The notes under the pieces: generated by a model
Database searches by the model: none
The model's input: the letters and a program-made list of their open reading frames with translations, nothing else
Told to the model about the DNA's origin: nothing
Part shown: positions 35,035 to 44,611 of the stretch, in pieces
Layout of the letters: each line of letters starts with the position of its first letter
How positions within the stretch are numbered: the stretch's first letter is position 1
NCBI GenBank assembly: GCA_016213775.1
Contig: JACQZR010000309.1
Coordinates: 1 to 64,000, forward strand
Length of the DNA stretch: 64,000 nucleotides
Origin: Acidobacteriota bacterium
GTDB lineage: Bacteria > Acidobacteriota > Terriglobia > Bryobacterales > Bryobacteraceae
Reading direction: 5' to 3'
Translations under genes and position numbers: made by a program

Positions 35035-35741
35035 GCGTCATCCTCCAGATACGGGATCTCTACAAGACCTACGGCGAGGGCGCCTCGGCGGTGCACGCGG
35101 TGAATGGCGTCACGCTGGACGTGAAGCGCGGCGAGTTGCTGGTGCTGATGGGCCCGTCGGGAAGCGGCAAGACTACACTGTTGTCGATGATGGGATGCAT
35201 CCTTCGCGCCAGCACGGGCAGCATATGCGTGGAAGGAATGGAGACCACCGGCCTGGCGGAGTCGCACCTGCCCAAGGTGAGGCTGGAGCACTTCGGATTC
35301 ATCTTTCAGGGCTTCAACCTGTTTCCCGCGCTCACGTCGCTGGAGAACGTGGAGATTGCGCTCGATCTGAAAAAGATCCGTGGCTCGCGGGCGCGGCAAA
35401 GAGCGTTGGAGCTACTGACTCAGGTAGGTCTGACGGACAAAGCGCACGAGTTTCCTGAGAATCTGAGCGGCGGGCAGAAGCAGCGCATCGCCATTGCCCG
35501 CGCGCTGGCCGGAGATCCGCACATCGTGCTTGCCGATGAGCCGACGGCGGCGCTCGATTCCGCCAGCGGACGGAAGGTGCTGGAGATCCTGCATGAATTG
35601 ACGCGGGAGCAGAATCGCGCGGTGGTGGTGGTGACGCACGATCCGCGCGTGCTGGATTACGCCGACCGCATAGTGAAACTGGAGGACGGCCGCGTGGCGG
35701 AGGAGATTGTCTGCAGCGCGATGAAAGAGGTGGTGTCATGA
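35031..35741 (+). CDS. devA: DevA-type ABC transporter ATP-binding protein
   Basis: A 236-residue ATPase of the LolD/MacB/DevA group. Walker A is GPSGSGKTT, the Q loop FQGFNLFPALTS, the signature LSGGQKQR and Walker B VLADEPTAALD. The start is the ATG at 35031 that overlaps the permease stop. It overlaps the next gene, DevB, by ATGA. It powers the export complex with the permease, DevB and TolC. Confidence 0.93.
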   Translation: MSVILQIRDLYKTYGEGASAVHAVNGVTLDVKRGELLVLMGPSGSGKTTLLSMMGCILRASTGSICVEGMETTGLAESHLPKVRLEHFGFIFQGFNLFPALTSLENVEIALDLKKIRGSRARQRALELLTQVGLTDKAHEFPENLSGGQKQRIAIARALAGDPHIVLADEPTAALDSASGRKVLEILHELTREQNRAVVVVTHDPRVLDYADRIVKLEDGRVAEEIVCSAMKEVVS

Positions 35742-36775
35742 AGAAGAGTGTTTTGCTTCTTGCAGCACTGGTGATTGGCGCGGTGGTTCTACTCTATCCG
35801 CGATTCGCCGGCAATCAGGCCCGCATTCAAGCGGCCGGTGCGAAGACGCCGGAGCCAGGGCTTGCGGCGGCGATGGTGGTTGCGGCCGGACGCGTGGAGC
35901 CAGTTTCTGAGGAAGTGAAAATCGGCTCGGAACTCGATGGCCGTCTGAAGCAGGTGATGGTGGACGAAGGCGGTCCGGTGAGGCGCGGGCAGGTGATTGC
36001 GGTACTCGACAATGGCGATTCCGTGGCGCGAGTTGCTCTCGCCAAGGCGGAACTTGCGGAGAAGCAGGCGGCGCTGGAGCGTCTGTTGAACGGCACACGT
36101 CAGGAAGAGCGGCGTGAAGCGCGGGCCGGCATACGGGAAGCCGAGGCCGTGCTGGAAGCCGCTTCCGCCGAGCGCGAACGGCGACAGACTCTGTTGCAGC
36201 GCGGCGCGATCAGCCGCAGCGAATTCAGTTCGTTTGACCGCGAGTATCAGGTTGCGCTTGCCCGGGTGGAAGCCGCCAAAGAGCGGCATGCCGTTGTGGA
36301 TGCTCCCGCGCGCAACGACGACCGCATGCGCGCCGAAGCCGACATCGCGCGCGCCAGAGCGCACATCCAGGAAGTGGAAGCAGCCCTGGAAAAGACGGTG
36401 ATCCGTTCCCCCATCAACGGGGTGGTGTTGCGGCGGTATCTGAAGACGGGCGAGAGCGTCTCCACCAACGCCAACACGCCGATTGTTTCGTTGGGAGACA
36501 CGAGCCGACTGCGTGTCCGCGCCGATATCGACGAGACGGACGTGGCGCGAATCCGCGTCGGGCAACCCGCCTATGTGATGGCGGACGCTTACGGCAAGCA
36601 GCGTTTCGCGGGGCACGTTTCGCGGATCGGTCAGGCTCTGGGCCGAAAGAACGTACGCACCGATGAACCCACGGAGCGCATCGACACCAAGATTCTGGAG
36701 ACGCTCATCGACCTCGATCCCGGGCAGCAACTGCCGGTTGGGCTGCGTGTGGATACCTACATTCCGGCGCAGTAG
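35738..36775 (+). CDS. devB: DevB-type membrane-fusion (HlyD family) protein
   Basis: A 345-residue periplasmic adaptor. N-terminal anchor (about 5-22), coiled-coil hairpin (about 105-220, with many Ala/Glu/Arg), and a lipoyl/HlyD barrel (VAAGRVEPVSEEVKIGSELDGRLKQVMVDEGGPVRRGQVIAVLDNG, and INGVVLRRYLKTGESV). It links the DevAC pump to the TolC-like channel. It overlaps devA by ATGA and lies 15 bp before the TolC gene. Confidence 0.9.
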   Translation: MKKSVLLLAALVIGAVVLLYPRFAGNQARIQAAGAKTPEPGLAAAMVVAAGRVEPVSEEVKIGSELDGRLKQVMVDEGGPVRRGQVIAVLDNGDSVARVALAKAELAEKQAALERLLNGTRQEERREARAGIREAEAVLEAASAERERRQTLLQRGAISRSEFSSFDREYQVALARVEAAKERHAVVDAPARNDDRMRAEADIARARAHIQEVEAALEKTVIRSPINGVVLRRYLKTGESVSTNANTPIVSLGDTSRLRVRADIDETDVARIRVGQPAYVMADAYGKQRFAGHVSRIGQALGRKNVRTDEPTERIDTKILETLIDLDPGQQLPVGLRVDTYIPAQ

Positions 36776-36790
36776 CGGAGGCTCCTCATC

Positions 36791-38056
36791 ATGACCCGAC
36801 TGATCCTCCTGATCGCCCTTGGTGCGTGCGCGCTGTCTGCCCAGGTGCAGCGTCTTTCGTTGGAAAAAGCACTGGAAATTGCCCTGCAGCAGAATCCCGA
36901 GATTCAGCTTGCCAATCTAAGGAGGCTGGAGGCCGAGGTGCAGACTCGCGTGGTGCAATCGGGCTACCGGCCGCAGGTAATGGCACGAGTGCAGACGGCG
37001 TATCAAACCACAAATCTGCAGAACATCGGCTTATTGTTTCCGGGCTTTGGCCCGCGAATCGGCCCGTATCGCGTGTTTGATGCGCGTCCGGTGGTACAGC
37101 AAACGGTGCTCGACTTGAGCCTGCTCTCCAGCATCCGCTCGGCGCGCGCGCAGGAAAAGGTCCTGCAATTCGATTTGTCCACGGCCAGGGAAGCGACGCT
37201 GCTCGCGGTGCTGCAATTGTTCCTGCAAGTGCAGCAGAGCGATTCGCGGATTGCCGCTGCCGAGGCACGGCTGCGCACCGCCGAGGCTATCCTGGCGCAG
37301 GCCAAGCAGTTCGAAGAATCCGGCACGGCGAGTAAACTGGACGTGGCGCGTGCCGAGCAGCAGTATCATGCCGAATCCTCCACCGTCACCGAATCGCGCC
37401 GCGATCGCGACGTGGTGGTGGCCGCGCTGGTGCGCACCATCGGATTGGCACAGGACCCGGTGGAACTGGAAACCCCGAGGCTCTCTCTGAAGCCGTTGAG
37501 CGGCAGCGGTTCCGTGCGCCCCGAACTCAGAGCGTTGGACGCGAGGCTCACTGTGGCGGAGTTGGACCGGCAAAAAGCGGAGCGCGAGCGTCTGCCGAAG
37601 ATCGCCTTCTCCGGCGATTACGGTGTTGCGGGCACGGGGCCGGACCGCAGCCTCTCCACCTTCACCATTGGCGCCGTGGTGACGATGCCGCTCTGGACCA
37701 GCGGCCGTATCGACGCCGATGTGCAAGCCGCGCGCATCCGCATGGAGCAAACCAGGACGCAGCGCCGGAGCGTGGAACTGCAGTTGGAGCAGGAGCGGCG
37801 TCAGGCCGGGATTGAAGCCGACGCCGCGCTGCTCACCATGCAATCGGCGGGGAAGGCAACGGCAGCAGCGCGTACCGCGCTTGAGTTGGCGCGTCTGCGA
37901 TTCTCATCCGGTATCGCCACCAATCTGGACACGATAACGGCGCAGGGAGCCCTGGCGCAGGCTGAGGACTTCGAGATACGCGCGCGCTATGACTATCAGC
38001 TCGCTCGCGCGCGGCAGGCTCGTGCCATGGGGAATGTGATGGCGTTTCTCGACTGA
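36791..38056 (+). CDS. TolC-like outer-membrane efflux protein
   Basis: A 421-residue OEP-family protein with a signal peptide (MTRLILLIALGACALSAQ). It has two repeats of long helices (ALEIALQQNPEIQLANLRRLEAEVQTRV, and LELARLRFSSGIATNLDTITAQGALAQAED), typical of TolC. It completes the DevBCA-TolC export system as the last gene. The export substrate (perhaps a glycolipid or peptide) is not indicated by the sequence. Confidence 0.9.
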   Translation: MTRLILLIALGACALSAQVQRLSLEKALEIALQQNPEIQLANLRRLEAEVQTRVVQSGYRPQVMARVQTAYQTTNLQNIGLLFPGFGPRIGPYRVFDARPVVQQTVLDLSLLSSIRSARAQEKVLQFDLSTAREATLLAVLQLFLQVQQSDSRIAAAEARLRTAEAILAQAKQFEESGTASKLDVARAEQQYHAESSTVTESRRDRDVVVAALVRTIGLAQDPVELETPRLSLKPLSGSGSVRPELRALDARLTVAELDRQKAERERLPKIAFSGDYGVAGTGPDRSLSTFTIGAVVTMPLWTSGRIDADVQAARIRMEQTRTQRRSVELQLEQERRQAGIEADAALLTMQSAGKATAAARTALELARLRFSSGIATNLDTITAQGALAQAEDFEIRARYDYQLARARQARAMGNVMAFLD

Positions 38057-38058
38057 CG

Positions 38059-38667
38059 TCAGCGGGGGGTTCTTTTGTCAGCCGCTTCGGCCGCTTCCAC
38101 GAACTTCCGGAATTCGTTTTCTTTCTCCGGCGGCGGCAGAAAGTCGTTCGTATCCAAGACCCGCAGCGCCTGCGCCGGCGGCGCCACCTGCAGCACGAGA
38201 GTGAGATCGCCCGAACCCTGGAAGTAGAAAACGCGGATCGTGTGTGGACCTGCCGTCAGGTTCACTTTGCCTTCCTCCGTGGAGGGAGGGTGCAAGCCGT
38301 CGTGCTCGATCACCATTTTCTTGTCCAGTTGTAGTTTCGATCCATCGTCGGAGGTGAGCGCGAACACGTATCGTCCGGGCTTCGCGATCCAGATGTGCGC
38401 CACGTACTCAATCGCAAACCAAGTCAGACGGTCCAGTACGCCAGGGGAGCTTTGCCGGGGATGGATGTTGAGCCGGGTGGTGTAGACGGTCCCTTGGGGG
38501 TGCAGACGGTTGAACTTCGGCAACTCCACTGTCATCACCGGCAGGAAGTAGACTCTGCCGGTGAATCCGCGGCTGGAGTATACCGTTGTGCCGAATGTGG
38601 CCTTCGGTTCTTCCTGCGCGAAAAGCGTCGAGCTGACGGCGAGAAACATGGTGAGTCGGATGGGCAT
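38059..38667 (-). CDS. secreted PA14-domain protein
   Basis: A 202-residue protein with a signal peptide (MPIRLTMFLAVSSTLFAQ) and a PA14-like beta domain (WIAKPGRYVFALTSDDGSKLQLDKKMVIEHDG, then TAGPHTIRVFYFQGSGDLTLVLQV), which usually binds sugars. I set the start at 38667, one base after the cytochrome stop. It is the second gene of a two-gene unit with the pentaheme cytochrome. Convergent with the TolC gene (2-bp gap). Confidence 0.8.
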   Translation of the reverse strand: MPIRLTMFLAVSSTLFAQEEPKATFGTTVYSSRGFTGRVYFLPVMTVELPKFNRLHPQGTVYTTRLNIHPRQSSPGVLDRLTWFAIEYVAHIWIAKPGRYVFALTSDDGSKLQLDKKMVIEHDGLHPPSTEEGKVNLTAGPHTIRVFYFQGSGDLTLVLQVAPPAQALRVLDTNDFLPPPEKENEFRKFVEAAEAADKRTPR

Positions 38668-38668
38668 A

Positions 38669-39163
38669 CTATTTGGGTTCATGACAGAAATCACACGCGA
38701 CGGAAACGCTGCGCGAACGATGGCATTCCATGCAGGCCTGCATGCCGATGTCTTTCTCGCGGCGCAGTGCATCCCGCTCCTCGACGGGTCCATGGCAACT
38801 ACCGCAGTTCATGTCCTTGGCGTTCACATGGGCTTTGTGATTGAAGAAGACGTAGTCCGGGACGCGGTAGACGCGCGCCCATGGGACCTTTCCGCCGCCG
38901 GCGTGGTAGGCCGTGAGTTTGACGATGTGCGGGCTGTCCTTTTTGATGGCGATGTGGCAGGCCATGCAGACCGTGGTTGCGGGGATAGTGGCGAAATCGC
39001 CCGGGTCGGGCATTGGATGGCATTGCCTGCAGGCGAGTTTCTGCGCCGCGTGCTTCCTGTGGCTGAAGGGCAATGGCTGCTCGGGCGCCGGCCGTTGGTA
39101 GGTGGCCTGCCCGTTGCAGTCCGGAGCACCGACCAGCAGCCAGAGCGAGAGAATCGCGAGCAT
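38669..39163 (-). CDS. pentaheme c-type cytochrome (cytochrome c7/c3-like)
   Basis: A 164-residue exported protein with five CxxCH sites: CRQCH, CMACH, CGSCH, CMECH and CDFCH. Histidines in FSHRKHAA and FFNHKAHV resemble axial ligands of cytochrome c7/c3-like proteins. The signal peptide is MLAILSLWLLVGAPDCNGQ. It probably carries electrons in the periplasm. It is followed by the PA14-domain gene without gap. Confidence 0.88.
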   Translation of the reverse strand: MLAILSLWLLVGAPDCNGQATYQRPAPEQPLPFSHRKHAAQKLACRQCHPMPDPGDFATIPATTVCMACHIAIKKDSPHIVKLTAYHAGGGKVPWARVYRVPDYVFFNHKAHVNAKDMNCGSCHGPVEERDALRREKDIGMQACMECHRSRSVSVACDFCHEPK

Positions 39164-39604
39164 CTTGTGATTCTACCAATAGCGGCGATTCATTCTGATG
39201 CATAAATGCGCGGGCCGAGAAACGATGTGCTAACTAGAATCGGTAAGCCACTGGTCAGTACCGTGTGGTCTTGTAGAGGCAACAGCAAGAATATCTCTCA
39301 CGGAGGACACGGAGATCACGGAGCCAAACCAACCTGATCTGTCTCCGTGACCTCCGCGCGCTTTGAGAAAGAAAAACGGCCGGACAACATGGAAATCCGA
39401 ATGAAGCCGCGGATGAAAACAGTGGACTGTTTTGAGATTGAAGTCAGGCGCGCAGCGCGCGACGCCCGGACCAACGGCCCGACCGCCTTTGAGGCGGCGC
39501 CACTCATCAAGCTACCCGCTTGCCGGGTGGTGTCTGACTGCCCGAGGTAGAGGTCTACCAAGCGTCGGGTGCGGATGCGAAAGCAGGTGCCGTAGACTGA
39601 AAGA
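39164..39604. repeat. intergenic region with inverted repeat
   Basis: No gene is convincing here. GGAGATCACGGAG (39311-39323) is matched by the near-complement CTCCGTGACCTCC (39343-39355, 12 of 13 bases), with further CACGGAGGACACGGAG-like units before it. Such segments are often dispersed extragenic repeats. A short open frame at 39347-39550 overlaps it and is not supported. Confidence 0.4.
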
Positions 39605-40219
39605 ATGAGGAATGCTTTTCTCCTTGCGTTGCCCTTGACGGCTACGGCGCTATTCGCCGGCGGCTACACTGCGGAAGACCGCGCGTCCTTGTTGGCCCGC
39701 CTTGATGATTCCCGCCGCGAAGCAGTAGTGAGTGTCGAGTCCGTTAGCCACAAACAGAGCATGTGGACTCCGGACTCCAACCGCTGGACCGTCCTTCAGG
39801 TTCTGGAACATCTCGCCCTTACCGAGGATTTCCTGTTCGGGATGCTGGAGAAGTCCCTCGCCGAAGTGAAGCCGCTGCCTGATTCCGAGAAGCTCGCTGA
39901 CCCTGCCGAAGGAGACGCGCGGGTTTTGAGAATGATCACGAACCGTACGCAGAAAGCGAAGGCGCCCGAACCGGCTGTCCCAAAGGACAAGTTCGCCAAT
40001 CGGGATGCCGCGATGCTCGCTTTTACGCGCAGCCGCGAGAAGACCGCCAACTTCGTTCGCACCACGCAACTGGATCTGCGGCGTTACATCATCGACACTC
40101 CGATGGGCAAGCTCGATGCGCACCAGTGGATTCTGATGTTGAGCGGCCACACGCAACGTCATGTCCAACAGATTGGCGAGGTGCTGAGCCATCCGCAGTA
40201 TCCGCGCGAAACGAATTAG
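39605..40219 (+). CDS. exported DinB-superfamily protein
   Basis: A 204-residue protein with a signal peptide (MRNAFLLALPLTATALFAG) and a DinB_2 helical bundle (WTPDSNRWTVLQVLEHLALTEDFLFGML, then HQWILMLSGHTQRHVQQIGEVLSHPQYP). Three histidines in EHLAL and GHTQRHVQQ positions form the likely metal triad. It overlaps the converging formamidase gene by 4 bp. A thiol-transferase or hydrolase role is only by family. Confidence 0.82.
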   Translation: MRNAFLLALPLTATALFAGGYTAEDRASLLARLDDSRREAVVSVESVSHKQSMWTPDSNRWTVLQVLEHLALTEDFLFGMLEKSLAEVKPLPDSEKLADPAEGDARVLRMITNRTQKAKAPEPAVPKDKFANRDAAMLAFTRSREKTANFVRTTQLDLRRYIIDTPMGKLDAHQWILMLSGHTQRHVQQIGEVLSHPQYPRETN

Positions 40220-41205
40220 GGCTGGAAGAGCGTCTTGGGGATCATGGCATGGACGCCCTTGTTTCCATCCACAAGTTGGGTGATGCGAAGATCGACCGCG
40301 ATGCTCGCCAGCACGTAAGCATCGGCGCGGCTCATGCCGCCCAATTCCGTTAGCCAAATCACCGCCTCGTCCGTGGCGATCCGCACCGCCTTGTTCAGAT
40401 CCTCATCAAAGCCCATGGCGATGAAGTGTGTTGCCGTCTCGGCACGCGGCCACGCCAGTTTCCGGTTCTTGCGAACGGTAAAGCGGAACGTCCCTGTGAG
40501 CGAGGTCTCCAACCCTGTCTGATCCACTTCGCCGTCGCCTTGCGCGGCATGGCCGTCACCCACCAGAAACAGCGCGCCCGTAGTATGAACGGGGATGTAG
40601 ACCGTGGTGCCGGCCACCAGTTCGCGATTGTCCATGTTGCCGGCGTGAATCCAGGGCGGGGAACTGGGGCGCCGGCCCGCATCAGGAGGAGGCGCCACGC
40701 CCATGCTTCCGAAGAACGGCCGCAACGGCACGTTCACACCGCTGGCAAACTGCGCGACCATGCGCACGCGATCGAGCGCGACCAGCTTGTTGGTCCCTAC
40801 GCGGAATTGACCGGCAAGCACGCCGTTGGCGCCCATTGCGTTGTAGGCGTAATCGAGGTTCATGCGCACATCGAGGATGTTCACCTCGAGCGTGTCGCCA
40901 GGTGCGGCTTCCTCCACGTACACGGGTCCTGTGAGAAAATGCCCTCGTGCCTGGGGATGCGCTGCCATCACGGCTTTGAGTTGTGGCTGTATGCGGCCGG
41001 CCGGTACACCAAGCCCCTCCAATGCCGCAGGCCGGGCGACGCCCAACGTTTCCACTTCCACCGTATCGCCGGATTTCACTCGAAGCGCCGGCGGCGAAGC
41101 CGCATCGTAGTAGCCGACAACAACGGTCTCAGGCTTGACTGGGAGAACATGGTGTCCGGCGAAGAGCTGCGTGGCCACGGCCACGACGAGGGAGAATGCG
41201 CGCAT
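40216..41205 (-). CDS. acetamidase/formamidase family protein, exported
   Basis: A 329-residue protein of the FmdA_AmdA family, which hydrolyses formamide or acetamide. Blocks include VKSGDTVEVETLG, PGDTLEVNILDV, PFFGSMGVAPPP and GDGHAAQGDGEVDQTGLETS, the last being the family hallmark with metal-binding His/Asp/Glu. It begins with a signal peptide (MRAFSLVVAVATQLFAG). The start is the ATG at 41205; a longer frame upstream belongs to the antisense strand of the sigma gene. Secreted amidases of this type are frequent in Acidobacteriota. Confidence 0.88.
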   Translation of the reverse strand: MRAFSLVVAVATQLFAGHHVLPVKPETVVVGYYDAASPPALRVKSGDTVEVETLGVARPAALEGLGVPAGRIQPQLKAVMAAHPQARGHFLTGPVYVEEAAPGDTLEVNILDVRMNLDYAYNAMGANGVLAGQFRVGTNKLVALDRVRMVAQFASGVNVPLRPFFGSMGVAPPPDAGRRPSSPPWIHAGNMDNRELVAGTTVYIPVHTTGALFLVGDGHAAQGDGEVDQTGLETSLTGTFRFTVRKNRKLAWPRAETATHFIAMGFDEDLNKAVRIATDEAVIWLTELGGMSRADAYVLASIAVDLRITQLVDGNKGVHAMIPKTLFQP

Positions 41206-41325
41206 CTTCTTATTATCCGGTTTGCGTTCCGGCGTGGGTGGCAATTCTCCTCCTCCGCTGGACCGGGTGGCGGTATAGTATAGACCTGATCCGGTGGCGA
41301 GGACAGAGCGGTTTGGAACACGGTA

Positions 41326-41910
41326 ATGGAACACGGTGAGCTGACGCAACTTCTCCAGCAGTGGAGCCGCGGAGATGGCGAAGCTCTGAATGCGCTGATG
41401 CCGCTGGTATACCACGAACTCAAGCAAATCGCCGGCGCGCGCATGCGAAATGAGCGTTCCGGTCACACTCTGCAGCCCACGGCGTTGATCCACGAAGCCT
41501 ATGTCCGATTGGTGCGTCAGCAACTGCCCGATTTCCGTAACCGCGCTCATTTCTTCGGTGTGGCCGCGCAGGTGATGCGGCAGGTGCTCGTGGATGAGGC
41601 GCGAAAGCACCGCGCCGGTAAACGCGGCAACGGACGCAGCCTCCTCTCGCTGGAGGCCTTGCCGCGGAACGCCCGCGTGCCACCTTCCGTGGATCTGCTG
41701 GACCTCGATAGCGCGTTGAACAAGATGCAGCGTCTGGACGAGCCCCTGAGCAGGCTCGTTGAGATGCACTACTTTGGCGGGATGACCGCCGAGGAGATGG
41801 CCGAACTGCTGGGCGTATCGGTGCGCACGATCGGGCGCGATCTGCGGACTGCCAAGACGTGGCTTTGCCGCGAGTTGGAACACCAGCCACGAGGAGTCCC
41901 CGGTGAGTGA
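41326..41910 (+). CDS. ECF-type RNA polymerase sigma factor
   Basis: A 194-residue ECF sigma factor of the acidobacterial group linked to Ser/Thr kinases. Region 2 is LMPLVYHELKQIAGARMRNERSGHTLQPTALIHEAYVRLVRQ; region 4 HTH is LVEMHYFGGMTAEEMAELLGVSVRTIGRDLRTAKTWL. A 10-base direct repeat GGAACACGGT brackets the start codon (41315-41324 and 41328-41337). It overlaps the downstream kinase gene by 8 bp, the usual pairing in which the kinase controls sigma activity. Confidence 0.92.
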   Translation: MEHGELTQLLQQWSRGDGEALNALMPLVYHELKQIAGARMRNERSGHTLQPTALIHEAYVRLVRQQLPDFRNRAHFFGVAAQVMRQVLVDEARKHRAGKRGNGRSLLSLEALPRNARVPPSVDLLDLDSALNKMQRLDEPLSRLVEMHYFGGMTAEEMAELLGVSVRTIGRDLRTAKTWLCRELEHQPRGVPGE

Positions 41911-44611
41911 GGATCCCGAAGGGAAACGGTGGCGACTGGTGAAGGCGCTGCTCGAAGCAGCCGCCGGGATGGATACCGGCGAACGCGAGCAGTTCCTGAT
42001 CAGTTCCTGCGGCGAGGACACGGCGTTGCGCGAAGAAGTCGAGTCGTTGTTGCGCATCGACAGCGAGCCGACCGATGAAGCCGTGCGCGATGCGATTGCC
42101 GATTCGGCATTGCGGCTATCCGCTCCATCACCAATGGAAGGCACACGCATCGGACACTACCGCGTTCTCGAGCTGATCGGGGAAGGCGGCATGGGAGCGG
42201 TCTATCTCGCCGTGCGCGATGACGATGTCTACCAGCGCCAGGTTGCCATCAAAGTGCTGCACACCGGCGCAATGTCTCCTCAAGTGTCCGCCCGGTTTCT
42301 CCAGGAACGGCGCATCCTGGCCCGGCTGGAACATCCCAACATCGCCCGCCTCTACGACGGGGGGGACACCGCCGGCGGGCTTCCGTACTTCGTGATGGAG
42401 CACGTTTCGGGAAAGCCCGTCACTGCCCACTGTGATGAGCAGCGTCTTCCACTTCGCGAGAGGCTTCGTTTGTTCCTCACGGTTTGCGGGGCTGTGCGCT
42501 ATGCCCACCAGAATCTCGTCGTGCACCGCGATCTCAAGCCGCAGAATATTCTGGTTACCGGGGGCGGGGAAGTGAAGTTGCTCGATTTCGGCATCGCCAA
42601 GATCCTGGAGCAGGAGCCGGAGACTTCTCTTACCACGCCGCTGCTCCGCCTTCTGACGCCTGACTATGCCAGTCCTGAACAGGTCACCGGCGCCGCGGTG
42701 ACAACGGCGGCCGATATCTACTCCCTCGGGGCGGTTCTGTACCGCCTGCTATGCGGCGCGCCACCGCACCGGTTCCAATCCCAAACGCCGTCTGATCTGG
42801 AACGCGTCATCTGCGAAGTGGAGCCGCCGAGATTGAGCGCCGCGGCAACCACGCCGGCGCTGGCGCGGCAGTTACGCGGCGATCTGGAGACGATTGTGCA
42901 AACGGCGATGCGCAAGGAGGCGAGCTTGCGTTACGGGTCAGTGGAGCAGCTTGCCGGGGACATCGAGCGCTATCTCGGCGGGCTGCCGATCGTCGCCCGG
43001 CAGGCGGGGCTCCTCTACCGCGCGGGCAAATTCGCGCGCAGGAACCGGTGGGGACTTGCCGCCGCTGTATTGATCGCCGTGTCGTTGGTAGGCGGCATTC
43101 TCGCGGCGAGCTATGAAGCACGCCGGGCAGAACGGCGGTTTCAACAAGTGAGACGACTGGCCAACACCTTCCTGTTTGAGGTGCACGACGAGATACAAGG
43201 GCTGGCGGGGGCTGTGCCGGCGCGGGAGAAGCTTGTGAATACGGCCCTCGAGTATCTGGACAGCCTCGCCGCGGAAGCTTCCGGGGACCAGTCGCTCACC
43301 GCCGAACTGGCGTCAGCCTATGAGCGGGTGGGCGATGTGCAGGGCTATCCATATCGGCCGAATCTGGGAAAGACGCAGGAGGCTCTGTCCAGCTACCGCA
43401 AAGCGCTGGCGTTCTCGGAGCAACTCGCCGCGGGCCGGGGCCGGACTGCGGTGTCCCGGGCAGCTCTCGCTTCCAGACACTACAAGATGGGGACGCTGCT
43501 GTTATACAGTGGTGCGTCGCAGGAGGCCGCCGCGGAATACGAACGCGGATTGGGCATCGCTGAAGCGGCCGGCGATACGCCGCTGCTTCTCACCGGCCAT
43601 TCGCATCTCGGGCAGCTCTGGCTCACTCAGGGCAACCCGGAACAGTCCCTGGGCCACTACGCAAAGGCGCTCCGGCTCTGCGACAACAGCGGCGCGCAGA
43701 GCGTCCTTAGGGCAGCGGTGGCCGCTGGTCATCTCGCCGACGCTCAGATGCAGGCTGGCCTCATCGAGGAAGCTCTTGTTCACTACCGCAAGTTTCTCAA
43801 GGCGTTCGAGGCGGGCACGACGGCTGAAGACAAGCGCATGCTGATGCTGGCGCACCGCAATCTCGGCAACGTTTTCGGTAATCCGTATTATCTGAATCTC
43901 GGCAGTTACGAAGAGGCCGAGGCGCACTTTCGCCAGTCGTTGCTCATGGCGCGTCAGATCGCCGCTGCCGATGAAAAGAGCGCGCGCGCCGTGGGCGACC
44001 TTGGCGGGGCCTATTGGAACCTTGGGGCAGTGCTGGAGGGCCGGCGTCCGGCGGAGGCCGCCGAGGCATATCGACAGGCGATTGCAATCACCGAATCGAT
44101 GGTCCGCCGCAGTCCGCGAAATACCGATGTTCTGCGCCTCCATGCCTTCAACCTGATCGGGCTTGGGCGCGCTTTGGGCGGACAACGTAAGGTTATCGCG
44201 GCCGAAGAACAACTGCGCACGGCGGTGGAGATATTGGAGGGTGCCTCCAAGGCTGACCGTGTACGCACACAGTTGTTGCATGACGTAGTGGTGGCCCGTC
44301 TCTCCTGGGGTCATGTCCGCGCGCAGGCCGGTGATGCCGCCGGGTCGCGGCCGCATTTTGCCGAGGCTGCGCGCATCGGTGAGGGCTTCTCCAAAGCTCA
44401 TGCCACCGACTTGTCGTGCCAGCGCTACCTGGCTGAATCCTACGAGGGTCTGGCGCGAAGCTGGCGCAATGAGGATTGTTGCGAGGCCGCGCGCTGGAGC
44501 CGGAAATCTCTCCACGTCTGGCAACAGTACGAGTCGCGCATCCCGTATGCACAACGGCGTCTGCGCCAGGCGGCTGTGTCCGCTATCTCCTGTCCGTCCT
44601 GCCTGCCCTGA
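41903..44611 (+). CDS. Ser/Thr protein kinase with TM segment and TPR domain
   Basis: A 902-residue kinase. The N-terminal segment (about 1-75, GMDTGEREQFLISSCGEDTALREEVESLLRID) is a conserved helical extension. The kinase domain (about 80-350) has LIGEGGMGAVY, VAIKVLH, HRDLKPQNIL and DFGIAKI, all intact. A TM helix lies at about 379-401 and a C-terminal TPR domain at about 450-870. The start is GTG, 8 bp inside the sigma gene. The TPR part is probably outside the cytoplasm or acts as a scaffold; sigma phosphorylation or its release is inferred. Confidence 0.92.
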   Translation: MSEDPEGKRWRLVKALLEAAAGMDTGEREQFLISSCGEDTALREEVESLLRIDSEPTDEAVRDAIADSALRLSAPSPMEGTRIGHYRVLELIGEGGMGAVYLAVRDDDVYQRQVAIKVLHTGAMSPQVSARFLQERRILARLEHPNIARLYDGGDTAGGLPYFVMEHVSGKPVTAHCDEQRLPLRERLRLFLTVCGAVRYAHQNLVVHRDLKPQNILVTGGGEVKLLDFGIAKILEQEPETSLTTPLLRLLTPDYASPEQVTGAAVTTAADIYSLGAVLYRLLCGAPPHRFQSQTPSDLERVICEVEPPRLSAAATTPALARQLRGDLETIVQTAMRKEASLRYGSVEQLAGDIERYLGGLPIVARQAGLLYRAGKFARRNRWGLAAAVLIAVSLVGGILAASYEARRAERRFQQVRRLANTFLFEVHDEIQGLAGAVPAREKLVNTALEYLDSLAAEASGDQSLTAELASAYERVGDVQGYPYRPNLGKTQEALSSYRKALAFSEQLAAGRGRTAVSRAALASRHYKMGTLLLYSGASQEAAAEYERGLGIAEAAGDTPLLLTGHSHLGQLWLTQGNPEQSLGHYAKALRLCDNSGAQSVLRAAVAAGHLADAQMQAGLIEEALVHYRKFLKAFEAGTTAEDKRMLMLAHRNLGNVFGNPYYLNLGSYEEAEAHFRQSLLMARQIAAADEKSARAVGDLGGAYWNLGAVLEGRRPAEAAEAYRQAIAITESMVRRSPRNTDVLRLHAFNLIGLGRALGGQRKVIAAEEQLRTAVEILEGASKADRVRTQLLHDVVVARLSWGHVRAQAGDAAGSRPHFAEAARIGEGFSKAHATDLSCQRYLAESYEGLARSWRNEDCCEAARWSRKSLHVWQQYESRIPYAQRRLRQAAVSAISCPSCLP

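Noticed and set aside
40216-42150. A single 644-residue minus-strand gene covering the formamidase and the sigma region
   Set aside because: Only residues from 41205 downstream resemble formamidase; the rest is antisense to sigma and kinase genes.
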